Program-made: the position numbers and the translations under genes | Notes under the pieces: generated by a model | Told to the model about the DNA's origin: nothing | Database searches by the model: none | The model's input: only the letters and a program-made list of their open reading frames with translations | In this document: piece after piece, positions 10,501 through 20,375 of the stretch | How positions within the stretch are numbered: the first letter of the stretch is position 1 | Layout: each line of letters begins with the position of its first letter | NCBI GenBank assembly: GCA_016490735.1 | Contig: JAEMWC010000049.1 | Coordinates: forward strand, 1,117,501 to 1,181,500 | DNA: 64,000 bases | Origin: Pachyseris speciosa | Lineage: Eukaryota > Cnidaria > Anthozoa > Scleractinia > Pachyseridae | Direction of reading: 5' to 3'

Positions 10501-11317
10501 GCAGGATTGGTGTTGGTATGCTGGTAGCTGCAGCATCTATGGTGGTGGCCGGCCTGGTTGAAATCAAGCGAAGGCATACATGGGAACAAGGCCATGTTTA
10601 CAAACAGGAGGTTAATGGCGAGAATCTAAGTGCTGCAGATCTAAATATCTTTTGGCAAATCCCACAGTTTTTGTTGATTGGATCCAGTGAAGTGCTCTGT
10701 AGTATCACAGGTACAAAACAAACAAACAAACCAACATTTTTTGTATCACTTGTTTAGCATGATTGTAGATATCCTTCACAACAATAACTCAATTGACCCA
10801 GTATGCCTATTGTTATTGCTAGAAACCTTTAAGGAGGCTACAATTTAGTCTGAGAACTAATTGGTGTTGGCGTATTCCGTATGTTTGCCATCACTATAAG
10901 ATTGAATGCGTATAGTTAATATTCATACCTGCTTATTCAGTTTAATTAGTGGCCTCATGTGGTTTGTTGCCATCTCTTTCAGGGCTGGAGTTTGCCTATT
11001 CTCAAGCTCCCAAACACATGAAAGGTGTAGTGATGGGATGTTTTTTGATCACCACTGGCTTGGGAAGCTACGTCACTAGTCTTCTTGTTGTTATAGTTAG
11101 ATCAGCTAGCAACAATGTTTGGTATCCGAGCAAAAATCCTAATAACGGAAAACTGGAAAACTTTTTTTTCTTATTAGCTGGACTAATGATGGTCACTTTT
11201 TTCGTTTTTCTCTTCATTGCTCCCTCGTATAAATATAAGACCTCAACAAGACAAACGGTGGAAACAGAAATTGATGACAACTGGGTGGACACACCCCAAA
11301 CTATTGAGTCTGCATGA
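1224..11317 (+). CDS. SLC15A4: SLC15A4-like proton-coupled peptide/histidine transporter, copy A (4 exons)
   Basis: Coding exons are 1224-1509, 2881-3542, 10323-10710 and 10983-11317, with phases 1, 0, 1; together they give 1671 nt, 556 aa plus TGA. All introns are GT...AG. The family (POT/PTR) moves di-/tripeptides or histidine with protons across endolysosomal membranes by a 12-TM fold. Visible hallmarks: an acidic dileucine-type sorting motif ERSPLI at residues 10-15, the proton-coupling ExxER at 58-62 (TEFCER), GGWLADTYMGR at about 105-115, GTGGIK at 162-167, FGADQ, and FYFFVNLGSL around 193-202. The C-terminal half (AADLNIFWQIPQFLLIG, then LEFAYSQAPKHMKG) fits SLC15A4/A3 better than SLC15A1/A2, because no large extracellular insert is present. 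The ATG was chosen because it is the first in the conserved exon 1 and matches copy B. An AG after a weak pyrimidine tract at about 1202 may end a 5'UTR intron. This is the least altered copy. Confidence 0.9.
1932..2110. repeat. Near-perfect 86-bp hairpin (foldback) in intron 1
   Basis: Arms 1932-2017 and 2025-2110 are reverse complements with about two mismatches and a 7-base loop TCGCCTG. It is absent at the equivalent sites in copies B and C, so it is a unit A-specific insertion. Confidence 0.9.
2400..2720 (+). mobile_element. Degenerate tRNA-headed SINE in intron 1
   Basis: A tRNA-like stretch (GGCAGAGCAGTGGACTAG, then a B-box-like GGTCTGAACCCC near 2471) is followed by a body ending in CAGGCGAACAAGG. 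The same copy stands at about 21110-21185 plus 21557-21770 (split by a later insertion) and at about 53025-53300, so it predates the triplication. Confidence 0.5.
2881..3542 (+). CDS. SLC15A4: SLC15A4-like copy A, exon 2
   Basis: The acceptor is TTCCTCTAG|GAACC and the donor TTGCAG|GTAAAG. It carries TM2 to about TM7, including the PTR2 signature region GGWLADTYMGR and the GTGGIK and NLGSL motifs. It ends in phase 0. Confidence 0.9.
4329..4803. mobile_element. 475-bp MITE with ~92-bp terminal inverted repeats, nested in the Rep element
   Basis: Ends CCGAAACAGGTAGACC at 4329 and its complement at 4788-4803. The arms 4329-4420 and 4711-4803 pair with some mismatches. No coding sequence is visible. 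It interrupts the Rep frame just before the HUH motif. The target duplication is unclear (GTA or TA). Confidence 0.8.
4944..5007. mobile_element. 64-bp miniature foldback, nested in Rep motif III
   Basis: Inverted arms TAGTCTTCTTCGCAAC and GCGAAGGAGACTA. It is flanked by GGCAATATA (4935-4943) and GGCAATATG (5008-5016), a 9-bp target duplication with one mismatch. It sits between the Tyr codon and the VTK codons of the Rep. Confidence 0.8.
5178..5590. mobile_element. CCCCGGGG/GTACTCCC-type element (9-bp TSD), nested in the Rep element
   Basis: GC-rich ends (CCCGGGG... and ...CCCCGGG) enclose TACTCCC, GGGCTATATAGG and repeated GTCTGAAATAGGGTA motifs. It is flanked by GTAAAGGAC (5169-5177) and GTAGAGGAC (5591-5599). 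It is non-coding and the same family as 21186-21556. Confidence 0.8.
7569..8520. mobile_element. 952-bp TTAA-flanked DNA element inside the Tc1 fossil
   Basis: The ends AGGGACTAT and ATAGTCCCT lie between TTAA at 7565-7568 and 8521-8524. Removing it mentally leaves one TTAA and puts the transposase codons ...ERLLLK and HITTLRE in one frame, which confirms the ends. TTAA targeting is piggyBac-like; no transposase is visible inside. Confidence 0.85.
7738..8026 (+). other. Possible two-exon Cys-rich mini-gene inside the TTAA element
   Basis: ATG at 7738, 42 nt ending at GTG|GTGAGT, then an acceptor TTTTTAG before 7908 and a frame with C-x-C-x3-C and later C...C spacing, stopping at TAA near 8026. 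The phases agree. On the opposite strand, 8147-8278 encodes a short Gly/Arg-rich start (GGRRAGSGRK). These may be remnants of captured or cargo exons; function unknown. Confidence 0.3.
9012..9440. mobile_element. CCCC...GGGG-ended element with perfect 9-bp TSD
   Basis: Flanked by GTTTCTTCC at 9003-9011 and 9441-9449. The ends are imperfect inverted repeats (CCCTGGGG... and ...CCCCGGGG). The interior has repeated GACTATAATGGGGT motifs and no coding sequence. The empty site is seen in units B and C (AAAGTTTTTGCCAAGCG). Confidence 0.85.
9498..10200 (-). mobile_element. Retroelement 3' fragment (minus orientation), unit A only
   Basis: Begins with a (CAA)n run followed by TCTTTATTG, the complement of a polyadenylated 3' end, and holds a poly-A tract at 9573-9592. 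Comparison with unit B shows the whole block is inserted between CGGATCATCGTTT and TCACGCAACTGCG. No domain recognised. Confidence 0.5.
10323..10710 (+). CDS. SLC15A4: SLC15A4-like copy A, exon 3
   Basis: Starts MQTTFLIQG after the acceptor ATACCCCAG and ends ATCACAG|GTACAA in phase 1. It encodes about TM7b to TM10 and ends in the conserved IGSSEVLCSIT segment. The following intron begins with a short AAAC repeat. Confidence 0.88.
10983..11317 (+). CDS. SLC15A4: SLC15A4-like copy A, exon 4 (terminal)
   Basis: The acceptor is CTCTTTCAG|GGCTGG. It begins GLEFAYSQAPKHMKG, carries TM11 and TM12, and ends with a polar tail closing in TIESA and TGA. Confidence 0.88.
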
Positions 11318-12330
11318 GGGCGGAATGCATAATGAACCGGAAATATTTAAAGTTTTGTCCAATGAGTGTCCGTAATTCTAGGTATCACATACAGAAATAA
11401 TCCTGCTTTGTCAACAAGCTCCATTTGAAAGTCTATCCAGGACCAGCATATACCCGACCTTGCCATTTTTTTAAATTAATGGCTTATGACTTCAATTCGC
11501 AGAAAAGAAACATAAGCCCCCGGCTAAAAACTGATGAAAAGTAGTATTATCAGTGACAATTTACTTTTCGCTAAATGATTAGTATAAATCTAGTAGCGTT
11601 CTATCACGAATGCCGTTCTCTGATTGGCTACGCTACTCGCTATCTATTCTGTGATAGATAGTGAGCAGCGGTTGCCAACAAAATGGCGGCCGCTTCTTTG
11701 CATTTTCGAAATGTCTGCGAGAAGGATTTAGATAATTTACTTGTTTGGTTGTGAACGACTGGTGGATTTATACTAAAACAATTAAATTTTTCGCTCTCGA
11801 TGTAGCTCGAACTCATAATCCAATTCTTAAGTACAATATCATTTTTATTATTTAAGCAGTGAAAACGTAAAGCTTGTTTGATGTGGCTGGAAATTTTTAT
11901 TATTTAGCTGAAGCCTTGTTAGTTCTCATCAGCATGGATAGCTAATGCTCAAGCTCAAGTATCCACATATGAATAAAACAAGCAGTGAAAATGTAAAGCT
12001 TGTGGGATGTGGCTGAAGTGACATGGATACCTCACAAATTAATGTGATCTGGTAAGCTGAAGCCACTCTAAGGGCATTAAGGCCACAGGGTAGCGGGCAT
12101 TACCCCTTAAATCTACCAAATAAAAGATTGAACCCAAGCATAAGCAGCCATGGACAGCTGTTTTGGCCTTGTTAGGCCTCACCAGCATGGCATAGCTAAT
12201 GCTCAGGCTCAAGTACCCACATATCAATAAAAGAAGCAGTGGGGTGTTGCTGGAAATTAATCAGCCTGGCTGAACACAAACAATTTTTTTAGTGTTTATC
12301 TATTCATGTCTTGTAGCTAGTACTCTGTTC
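11318..12330 (+). other. 3' flank of copy A with imperfect tandem repeats
   Basis: The start is 3' non-coding sequence shared with unit B (38760-39150). About 11910-12000 and 12165-12250 are diverged repeats of each other (CAGCATGG...TAGCTAATGCTCA...CACATATSAATAAA) and are missing from B. No gene seen. Confidence 0.5.
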
Positions 12331-13090
12331 ACCTTTCACTTGAAAGGAAATCACAGCATTTAATGCATCGTTTAATACAAAAATGCGCCATCCTAAAAGC
12401 CTCCTGCTCGAAATCTCCAGTCGAATACCAATATACCATCCATGGGGAACCTTTGGAGGCTGCCGAACACCACAGATACCTAGGAGTAACTCTGTCCAGT
12501 GATCTATTAAACTGGAACAAACATATTGCTGGTACTATAGGCAAGGCCAATAGATCTCTTGGCTTCATAAGAAGAAACTTACATAAGTGCCAAGAAAAGG
12601 TACAAGAGAAAGCCTACTTTGCTATAGTTACACCGCAGTTTGAATACGGATGTTGTGCATGGGACCCGCATATTCAGAAACAGATAAAGGACGTTGAAAG
12701 TGTGCAGAGAAGAGCGGCACGCTTTGTCAAACATGAATATAGCACCACTCCTGGTACTGTCACCAAACTTTTCAATGATTTGAAATGGCCAACACTCGAA
12801 AAAAGAAGGAAAATGGCACGACTTACAATGATGTTTAAAGTGATTTCGAGTCAATCGACAGTGCAAATTCCATCCTACATCTTAGCTAAGAAGAAACAGC
12901 GGTAAGAGACAATTCCATCCCAAGAAATTTATTGAAGTCAGTGCAAGGACAGACAAATACAAATCAAGAGAGGATAAACACAATTTTCTAGCGCGAAGAA
13001 TTAGGGACTGGAACTCATTATCAAACCACATTATTGAAGAACAAACAAAGGAGGCTTTTAAAAAGGCCGCCATGAACTACATCTGGTGAG
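12330..13090 (+). mobile_element. CR1-like LINE fragment, C-terminal part of reverse transcriptase
   Basis: The 180-aa open stretch 12363-12905 shows the post-catalytic RT region of CR1/L2-type LINEs: HHRYLGVTLSSDLLNWNKHI, ANRSLGFIRRNL, PQFEYGCCAWDPH, VQRRAARF, WPTLEKRRKMARL. The frame then breaks and the remainder (KFIEVSARTDKYKSR...) runs to about 13090. The catalytic YADD is absent (5'-truncated). The same insertion occurs in unit B. Confidence 0.8.
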
Positions 13091-13099
13091 TGATGCTGA

Positions 13100-14000
13100 A
13101 CCCCTGACATTTGCACCCTCTTGCACCATGCAGCATGGAGTGGTAGCTTTCTGTTGCAAAGATGCAAAAAACATATAATTAATAAGCAAAGCATATGAAA
13201 AAAACAGTTCAACTAAGCTTAAGTTAATTTCTTAATTTGCGTCCAAAACGAGTGTAGATGATTACTATTTACATCCAGTCGAGAGATAAATACGAGTTTC
13301 AGTCCTGAACAAAAGTAGCAACAATTAAACCAAATGTTCAAAGCTGAAATTTATTTAATTCACCTGTCGTTGTAGAGGTTTCCATCACTTGAAAAAACAC
13401 ATCCACTTAAAAACACGCATCGGTAAATTGTCCAAAGAAAGAACTTCGTCCTCCAAGTTTGAGCTACTCGTTCCTCCAGTTAATGGTAAACTATTCTGTG
13501 ACCCTTTTTGGTGAGCTGCATGATGCCGTGGAATCATCATTTTGTTTTTCAACCACACAATCCCGCTACGCCGGGCACCATGCAAGCCGATCAAAGTTTT
13601 AAGCTTTTCACGAGTAAAATATTTTACACTTTCATTTCAAACTCGAAAATTCACCTTCCTGAGTATCTTTTAAAACTAGCTCTTGATCATTACGCCTTTT
13701 TTAGCGAATGCATGAGCCAAAATTCCGCCGAATTTCACTGAACAATTTGCTTTTTGATCGCGATTTTAGACTAAAAAACAACTTGCACTTTGATGGTTTC
13801 TGAACTTTGATGGTTTGACATTTTGACAGCTTTGGTCGTGTTTAACCAATGAAATGTATTGAGCCATTCTAACAAGGATTGTGATTGGTCTGTTCTAGCG
13901 TGCCTTATGAGAGTACAAATGCACGGCTGACGCCACTCGTAGGGTTTTCCGAAAATTTTAGCCGAATGCGTGAGGAAATAAAGAAATTCTTTATTATAAA
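13100..14000. other. Intergenic, unrecognised
   Basis: Sequence between the LINE fragment and a hairpin that has no counterpart in unit B. Short open frames here look like chance. I see no domain. Confidence 0.4.
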
Positions 14001-14190
14001 ACAAATAAAAAAACCTTAACCGGCGTGCTTTGTTCTGTTATAAGGCACGCAAGGAAGTGACGAGAGCACGAAAGAAGTAGCTAAAAGCACTCGCCTACGG
14101 CTCGTGCTTCTTTCTACTTCTTTCGTGCTCTCGTCACTTCCTTGCGTGCCTTATAACAGAACAAAGCACGGTTAAGGCTTTTTTATTTGT
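14001..14190. repeat. Foldback repeat with ~78-bp arms
   Basis: Arms 14001-14080 and 14114-14190 are reverse complements (CACGAAAGAAGTAG / CTACTTCTTTCGTG at the inner ends; AAATAAAAAAAC... at the outer ends) around a loop of about 33 bp. Unit A only. Confidence 0.85.
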
Positions 14191-14223
14191 TAATTATAGG
14201 CTGGCTAGAAGATTGACACTTAA

Positions 14224-14224
<1 letters not shown>

Positions 14225-14268
<44 letters not shown>
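14225..14268 (+). repeat. (ATT)n microsatellite
   Basis: About 14 ATT units; only about three remain at the equivalent unit B site near 40640. Confidence 0.95.
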
Positions 14269-14269
14269 G

Positions 14270-15250
14270 CGGAGGTAATGTTAGCCTTATCCTTATACAA
14301 CAGTTGAGGTAGACAACCGCTTCATTGTGGTAGATGTTTTCGTGATGCCAGTGATGAACGGTTCGACATGCTGATCAAGAACTTTGCACGCTGCTAGAGA
14401 TGACAAAATGCGTTCTTTTTGCGTTAAACACGTCGAGCGTTGTTGAATAGAATACTGAACCCGGCTCTAAAAGCCGGCCCCTTTTAATTTTCCAAATTGA
14501 TTGAACAGCAGTCGAAGCATTTGCTGAGGCGAAAATGTTGGCTTAGGTACGTGCCTGGCTGAACTACATTCATTCTCATTGTAGTAACGATCGTTTATTT
14601 CAAAAATTAAAATAGGCGAGCACATCACTTGTAAGAATAGAGTAATGTAATAAAAAAAATGAGAAAACAATGTTTTGTTCTTTAGAGTTTCCGCTTTGAA
14701 TTAATCATAATGTATCATATATACGGCATACAATTCCTATAAAAATGAGCTAAGTCCTGAAAGGTAAAGTACTATTGGTAACACCTGTTTCTTTTTTTAA
14801 TTATGAGATTTGAATAGTTTTGTCTTAAGAACTTCATCTGGTGTGTTCACTGGGGCGTTGGTCGACTAGATTTTAGCGATGTCTAAATACACCACAGCTG
14901 CACATGTTACCTCACCCCTCCCCCCAAACCAAAACAAATAAAGAAAAAAAAAAAAAATAAAAAAAACCAAAACCAAAACAAGACCACTGATAGCCAGATG
15001 GTGTGCGGGCGCAAAGTGTGTGTCATTAATTATGTATATCTTTAAACTAAAATTTTGAGGAAACAGCTGCAGTAGGTAGTTGTAAAAGAAATTGTGATTT
15101 ATAAAGAAAGTGCGTCATACACATGTTGTGGTTCAATTTTACCCTTGGTTCAATGTATTTCCTTTTTGCTCTTGTGTACGGTAATGTATGATAATGGCTA
15201 CAAAACAAAGAAAATAAAAATGGAAACAAGGATAAAAGTGAACCACAACA
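14270..15250. other. Intergenic block conserved with unit B
   Basis: Matches 40650-41650 almost base for base apart from small indels, with an A-rich simple-sequence stretch near 14940. No coding evidence. Confidence 0.5.
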
Positions 15251-15257
15251 CATGCAT

Positions 15258-15470
15258 ATGGTTTAGGGTTAGCTCAGCTGGAAAAACTTTTATCGCATAG
15301 CGGACATCTGTGAGTTCATCCCGGACCAAAATAAAATAATTGGTGAGATAATTGTGACTGTGTGCTCACATCTGCGTTAGTTTACATGATCGCGTCACTG
15401 GGCAGTGAGTAAAACCAACAGTCAAAGAAGAGTAAGACTGGCTGTTGGTCCAATGCCTCTTATGGGAGCG
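15258..15470 (+). mobile_element. Degenerate tRNA-headed SINE
   Basis: The A-box-like GTTAGCTCAGCTGG and B-box-like GTGAGTTCATCCC are spaced as in a tRNA, followed by a body with CCAACAGTCAAAGAAG and its near-complement GGCTGTTGGTC. The same copy is in unit B at about 41655-41870. Confidence 0.55.
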
Positions 15471-16670
15471 GACAACCCCCCACTCCCCCCCCCCGCACCC
15501 CCTCTCTCTGGGACTTGCTCGATAGAGGCACTCTAGTGAATTTTGGCGATATTAATATTGCTACGCAGTGGCTTTCGAACCCTCCGTTGTCATTTATTTT
15601 TGCCGTTCACACGTAAACGATAATGCAACGTTTCTGAAAATCTCCGTCTTCGAGGCGTTTTCTGCCCGTCTACATGAAAACGGATAAAAAGAATCTCCTT
15701 TTTCGTGTAAAGTGATTAAGACGGATATTGCGGATCAAGCGTTCCTCCGTAGGGTGTATATTTCTTCTTTTTCAGGAGCCTTGAAAATACGATAGGACGA
15801 CTTGTTCACAGTTCACACTCTTCAGGCGTTTTTCCTTGAGCCAAAATTTTCCTTTTAAAGATTCCGGAAACTTTTTGTGTCAAATAGAAAAGATTGTTGC
15901 CACCTGGGGAAAGAACCTCGTTTTCAGTTTCCACCCTCACAATCTCAATGGTTGATAAAGAAACTTTCATGATGGTTTGTGAAAATTACGGAAAGGAAAC
16001 TGGAAACTGTGGCATATGGAATTTGGCGGTAATGTCCGTTCCAACCAGTCGACCCTCCCACCACCCCACCACCCACCACCAAATTTAATCCAGATGGATA
16101 AAGCTTCTTCGCTGAACGTATCCAAATCTCATTACTCAAACAGCCCCCCACCCCCTCCTCCACCCCTCACCCAACCATTATACAGAGAAAGGATGTCAGG
16201 TTTGATTTCAAAAAATTTGAAATTTGTAAAAGTTCGCGTGGCTGCCGATTCTTATACAAGCGACACGACTTCCGAACCCTAGTACCGAGAACAAGTGGAA
16301 GAAACTCAAAGAGCTGAAGTTTTCTGCAGAAAGTAATAGGCCGCAAGGGTGGTCAAACCTTTCTTTTCGCAGCAAACTGGGGCGCGACTTGACCCCTGTC
16401 CTTTTTAGATTAAACCGTGGACAGCAACGCCATCCCACTGAAATCAGTTTGTCATCGTACTAAAAGGTAAAGTTATTTTTTCATATGCACATTAATGATT
16501 TTCAACATCTTACGTTTGGAATGACCGTCCATCGTTGTCCACCAAAAAATTATAAGGGCAACGGTAATTTTTCGGCCCAGAATTCAACCTTTGGCTGTTG
16601 ATAATTTAAAAACTAAAACTCGAAAACAGTCATTCCGAGCGTAGAAAGTTAGATAGGTTGGATTTCCATT
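15470..16670. other. Intergenic block conserved with unit B
   Basis: Corresponds to 41870-42668 and, past the LINE insertion in B, to 47380-47560 and 48770-48980. Pyrimidine-rich runs at 16060-16170 create spurious proline-rich frames. No gene seen. Confidence 0.5.
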
Positions 16671-16673
16671 GGA

Positions 16674-17108
16674 AATAATAATAATAATAATAATAGTTTA
16701 TTGATATCCCTCACGCAGCCTAAAAGGCTGAATTACAAGGATGGTCAGTGACAATAGTACAAGACACTACGGTATAAAGACAGTCAGATAAATAATGATA
16801 TAAATATGATTAAAGCACAAATAACAGAGAAAACATAACAGAGAAAAGGATTACAACTGGTCTTGATACTTAATGGTGCAGAAATCTGCGAACCGCTTTG
16901 TCTTGGGGACAAAGCGCACCGGAACACGTTCGCCTGATCGGAGGCAGTACGGCCTGTCAATTGACACGCGAGGAATTAATGGCTTAAGGACAGGAGACGA
17001 CAGGCAATCACGCTTGATAAAATTTATGCAAGCTTCTTCCCTTCTCTGGGAAAGGGGGGTGATGTCAGATTGAATTAGGGCTTCGTCATAGTGACAATTC
17101 GGCAGAAT
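16674..17108 (-). mobile_element. Truncated retroelement 3' end (minus orientation), unit A only
   Basis: Starts with (AAT)n then AGTTTATTGATATCCC, the complement of a LINE-like 3' end with its polyadenylation signal. Unit B has the empty site (TTTCCATTGGAAACGCTGATT near 48965). The coding content is too short to classify. Confidence 0.55.
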
Positions 17109-18390
17109 GCTGATTTATTAATCTGTAAACGTAAAATCTGCCACCGATTCGCCGATTGAAGAATTTTTTATATTCTGATCGCGTGACTGGTCACGTGATC
17201 AAAATTACACGTTAAGGAAAAAGAGAACAACAAGATTTATCTTCAGGGCGAGTGTCATCCAGTTCTAGGAAATCTGGAGAAAGATATTGGCGATCAACCA
17301 TATTTCTGAAAATATTTCGAAACCCAAGCCTTAAAAGCTGGTTAAACCCACTGTTAGTATTCCTCGAGCAGTAACAAATTTCTCTTATTTTAGGTTTAAT
17401 CCTACACGTCTTAAAAGAACACGATTATTGTAAAAAACTGAATGATCAAAGTTCATATCAATCGACAATTTTTTAACTTCCGGCTTTATCGTGACCTGAG
17501 GCGTGACGCCGGAATCCTATGTCTTTCACATGATCATGATTGCCATCAAATCAGTTGCATGAAATAGTGAAGCGTTAGGGCTGTTACTGTCTATCATATC
17601 GTCCGTTTAGAGTGAACATCCGAGTGTCGGTGAATCTTGTTCAATCCAGCTTTGAGCTTCGTTTTAAGGTAAGGTGGTCAGTGATGGGGGAAAAAAACTC
17701 TACGGGGCAAAGCACTTTTAGCTTAAAAATCGTCTTTTCGACAGGATCTGTCGTTTGCACGGTGTTGAGGGATTTGAGCGGAAAAGAGAGCAAAAAACGT
17801 TCAATGGAAAGACTGGTGATTCCTGCATAAAAATTGGTCTATTTTGGCAAGCTAAAAGCTTTTGAAAATTTTGTACCTGGACATGCAATGGAAGACCTAA
17901 GCGTTTCATTAGCATTGCGTTACAGTTATATCAAGAAAATAACGAAGCTAATTCATTCGTTCTCACTCCTGTTAATGTTTCGGAATTTCGCGTTTGCTAT
18001 TTTTTTCGCAAAGAGTCAAAGAAACTTGAAATTTTCTCGCATTAGCTACACCTGCAGCATCAATTTCGTCAAGAAGGTACACCATGTTTCTCTGTGCCTC
18101 ATATAACTGCCCATCAAGAAATTCTCGTCACCAGGACGGCGCTTCCATAATCACAAGACTGTCGCGTGTGTAGTCTAGCCGTCACGTGCATGGAAGCGAG
18201 TTAAGAATAGTCCAGTCTTTCAACAGACACGAAATTATCGCAATGTTATTTAAACTAACCTAAACAAAGCAGTAAAGTTGATAGTATGTATTAACGTGAG
18301 ACTGTAAAGAAAGACCTCCATGCGCCGGACATTTCAAAGCAAGGCAACACGTTTTATTTGGGAATAACTCATGTTAGTATATACCACTGA
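17100..18390 (+). other. Intergenic block with a short conserved open frame
   Basis: Matches 48980-50290 in unit B. It contains VSVN-VxSSFELRFK followed by AAG|GTAAGG, which looks like an exon end near 17667 (17612-17668 here, 49533-49590 in B). Downstream frames differ between the two copies, so only this short part could be coding. No family recognised. Confidence 0.3.
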
Positions 18391-18391
18391 T

Positions 18392-18655
18392 TGGTTAACT
18401 CGGAGGTGATTAGCAAGTACTATTCACCTCCGAGCAGCCGGCGCGCGAGATTTTACAATTTCCGACCGCTTTTCGGGATATTGTCACACATAAAGTAATG
18501 TTTCAGTCCGCTAATTATCCAGCTTGTGTGGTATATACTAAAACAATTATTCACCTCAGTGCCGGTGAAAGTGTGGATATTTACCCCGCCGCTTCGCGAC
18601 TCGGTAAATATCCACCACTGTTCACCTCTACTTCAGTGAATAATTGTTAACTATC
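18392..18655. mobile_element. Unit A-specific non-coding insertion with internal hairpins
   Basis: An insertion of about 265 bp relative to unit B (B reads AATATTATACTATCTGAATT). Inside, GAGGTGATTAGC/ATTCACCTCCGAG and GTGGATATTTACC/GGTAAATATCCAC pair as hairpins. Probably a MITE; the ends are not certain. Confidence 0.5.
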
Positions 18656-18909
18656 TGAATTGAGTGCTCAGGTTCAACATCTCAGAACTAGTGTATTTTA
18701 GCTGTACCCTCAGTCATACAAAGAATGACTTAGCTGCCACATATTTTAGCACATTAGATTTTTGTCTTCATTGTTACCAATACATGTCTTATTTTTGTTG
18801 AAATTTCAAATAAACTGAAGATGACATAGTAACACCACGCCGAAACATATCTTAAAAGGGTGTTTTGCTAAATAAATTCAATTTGTTTATAAGACAACGT
18901 ACGACGCTC

Positions 18910-19325
18910 ACCGTAAAAGCTCTATTAAGCCCCCGGGGGGTTTATTTAATTTCAGGTCTCATTAACGAGAGAGTTATTAGAGAGGGGGGCTCAATAAAGA
19001 GGAGATGGGGGCGTATTTCAAATCTTAAACACCCTGTTTTTGTCTTTAAGAAGTTTTTGTACAAAACTCAAACAACTACAGTGAAATTTTATTATCTAAT
19101 AAAGAGCAGCAAACAGTATCACGTGTTTGAGTGTATAATTGTTTAAAAACAAACCAATTGGGCCACATGAAGTTGATTTCGCAGGAGGGAATAGGAGTGA
19201 CTAATTACCAATTCCCATGTCCCAACAGGGGGAGGGGGGCTTATTACAAAAACACGACTTCCAAACGTGGGGGATCGTCACAGAGGGGGGCTTAATGGAA
19301 AAGGGGGGCTAATAGAGCTTTCTAC
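18910..19325. mobile_element. AGCTCTATTAAGCCCCC-ended element
   Basis: AAAGCTCTATTAAGCCCCC at 18917 is mirrored by GGGGGGCTAATAGAGCTTT at about 19302-19321, with repeated internal GGGGGGCTYAATRR motifs. The unit B counterpart (about 50400-50755) lacks the 5' half and carries a CA microsatellite. Confidence 0.6.
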
Positions 19326-19329
19326 AGTA

Positions 19330-20089
19330 ATATATATTTGTTTCGATTCAGTCTAACCACCTTCTTTCTCATGAACTGATGGGTCGGTCCCTTGCCTAAA
19401 AGAAAGAAAGAAAGAACGGAAATAGGGGATTCTAAGCGAACGCTCTTGCTTGGTCTTATGAAAATCATCGCCATTTTTCAGTGAATTGCTCATTTTTTTT
19501 TTCAGCGGATCGTTACGAAGGCTGGTTTAGATAGAAGAGTTTAATTAAAATTTAAATGACTCTGGATATATTAAATCCATATATTTGAACTGCAGATTAT
19601 GAAATAACGACAAGAATGATCATCGCAGTTATGAACAATACTTAAGGTGGTATGGTACCCTAGACTACTTTTTTCTCCAAAATCAAACTAATGCAGAAGA
19701 AACCACCATCATGCAACTCGTTGCGGAGCCATGAATGATCGTTATGTGTTCACATTCGCTTTTCCACATTAATTTTAGCTTCTTAAGTTGGGGTGAAACT
19801 CGTTTAGGAAATATTGTAATTATCTATGATTTCCAAAAGTAAAGAAGTATAGCCAAAGTTATATGACAGAAGAAACAAAAAGGACTATTCATGATGTGAT
19901 CAGTTAATGTTTAGCATTTTAATCACAGTCCCATTCTTTAAACCTGGGACTTTTTAAGGTGCTGGTAAGGTGATGGCCCAGGCCAGCTAACCGTGCTCAG
20001 TCTCTCACCTTTGCGGCCTTGCAATAATGTTAAAATTAAATATGTTCTTCTTCGTTCTCTTTAAACAAACAGATCCTTTGTTTCGAAAG
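19330..20089 (+). other. 5' flank of copy B
   Basis: Matches 50750-51507 ahead of copy C and, from about 19790 on, 890-1223 ahead of copy A. It likely holds the copy B promoter and leader; no specific sites recognised. Confidence 0.45.
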
Positions 20090-20375
20090 ATGGCATCAGC
20101 AGAAGGAATTAACAATGAACGGTCTGCACTAATCGCAGACAGCAGCGCCAATCACGGTTCGGTGGCTATCTTGAGCAGCACTAGCTCGTCTGTAAGGAAC
20201 GCAGCTCACTTCACTGGAAGCGGCCAGAAGCTGTTGGCCACCATGTGTATTCTTGTCACGGAGTTCTGTGAGCGTTTGACGTACTACGGACTGACAGCAA
20301 ATTTAGTGCTTCTTTGTATAGATCAGTTAGATCTTCCTGCACCACTGCCGTCAACTATAATTCTGGTATTCACTG
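20090..20375 (+). CDS. SLC15A4: SLC15A4-like copy B, exon 1
   Basis: Starts MASAEG. Its 286 nt match copy A in length and end at the same ACTG|GTAAGT donor. The frame stays open upstream of the ATG, but the ATG is placed by alignment with copy A. Confidence 0.88.

Larger units (their letters stand above)
540..19400 (+). repeat. Tandem segmental duplication, unit A
   Basis: 5' flank, transporter gene and intergenic DNA that reappear in the same order in units B and C. The run CTTGGTCTTATGAAAATCATC near the 3' end recurs near 50895 before unit C. The edges are approximate because the repeat is continuous head to tail. Confidence 0.75.

Noticed and set aside
16016..16282. Proline-rich open frame
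   Set aside because: Caused by a C-rich low-complexity run; not conserved in frame at the unit B equivalent (42420-42600).
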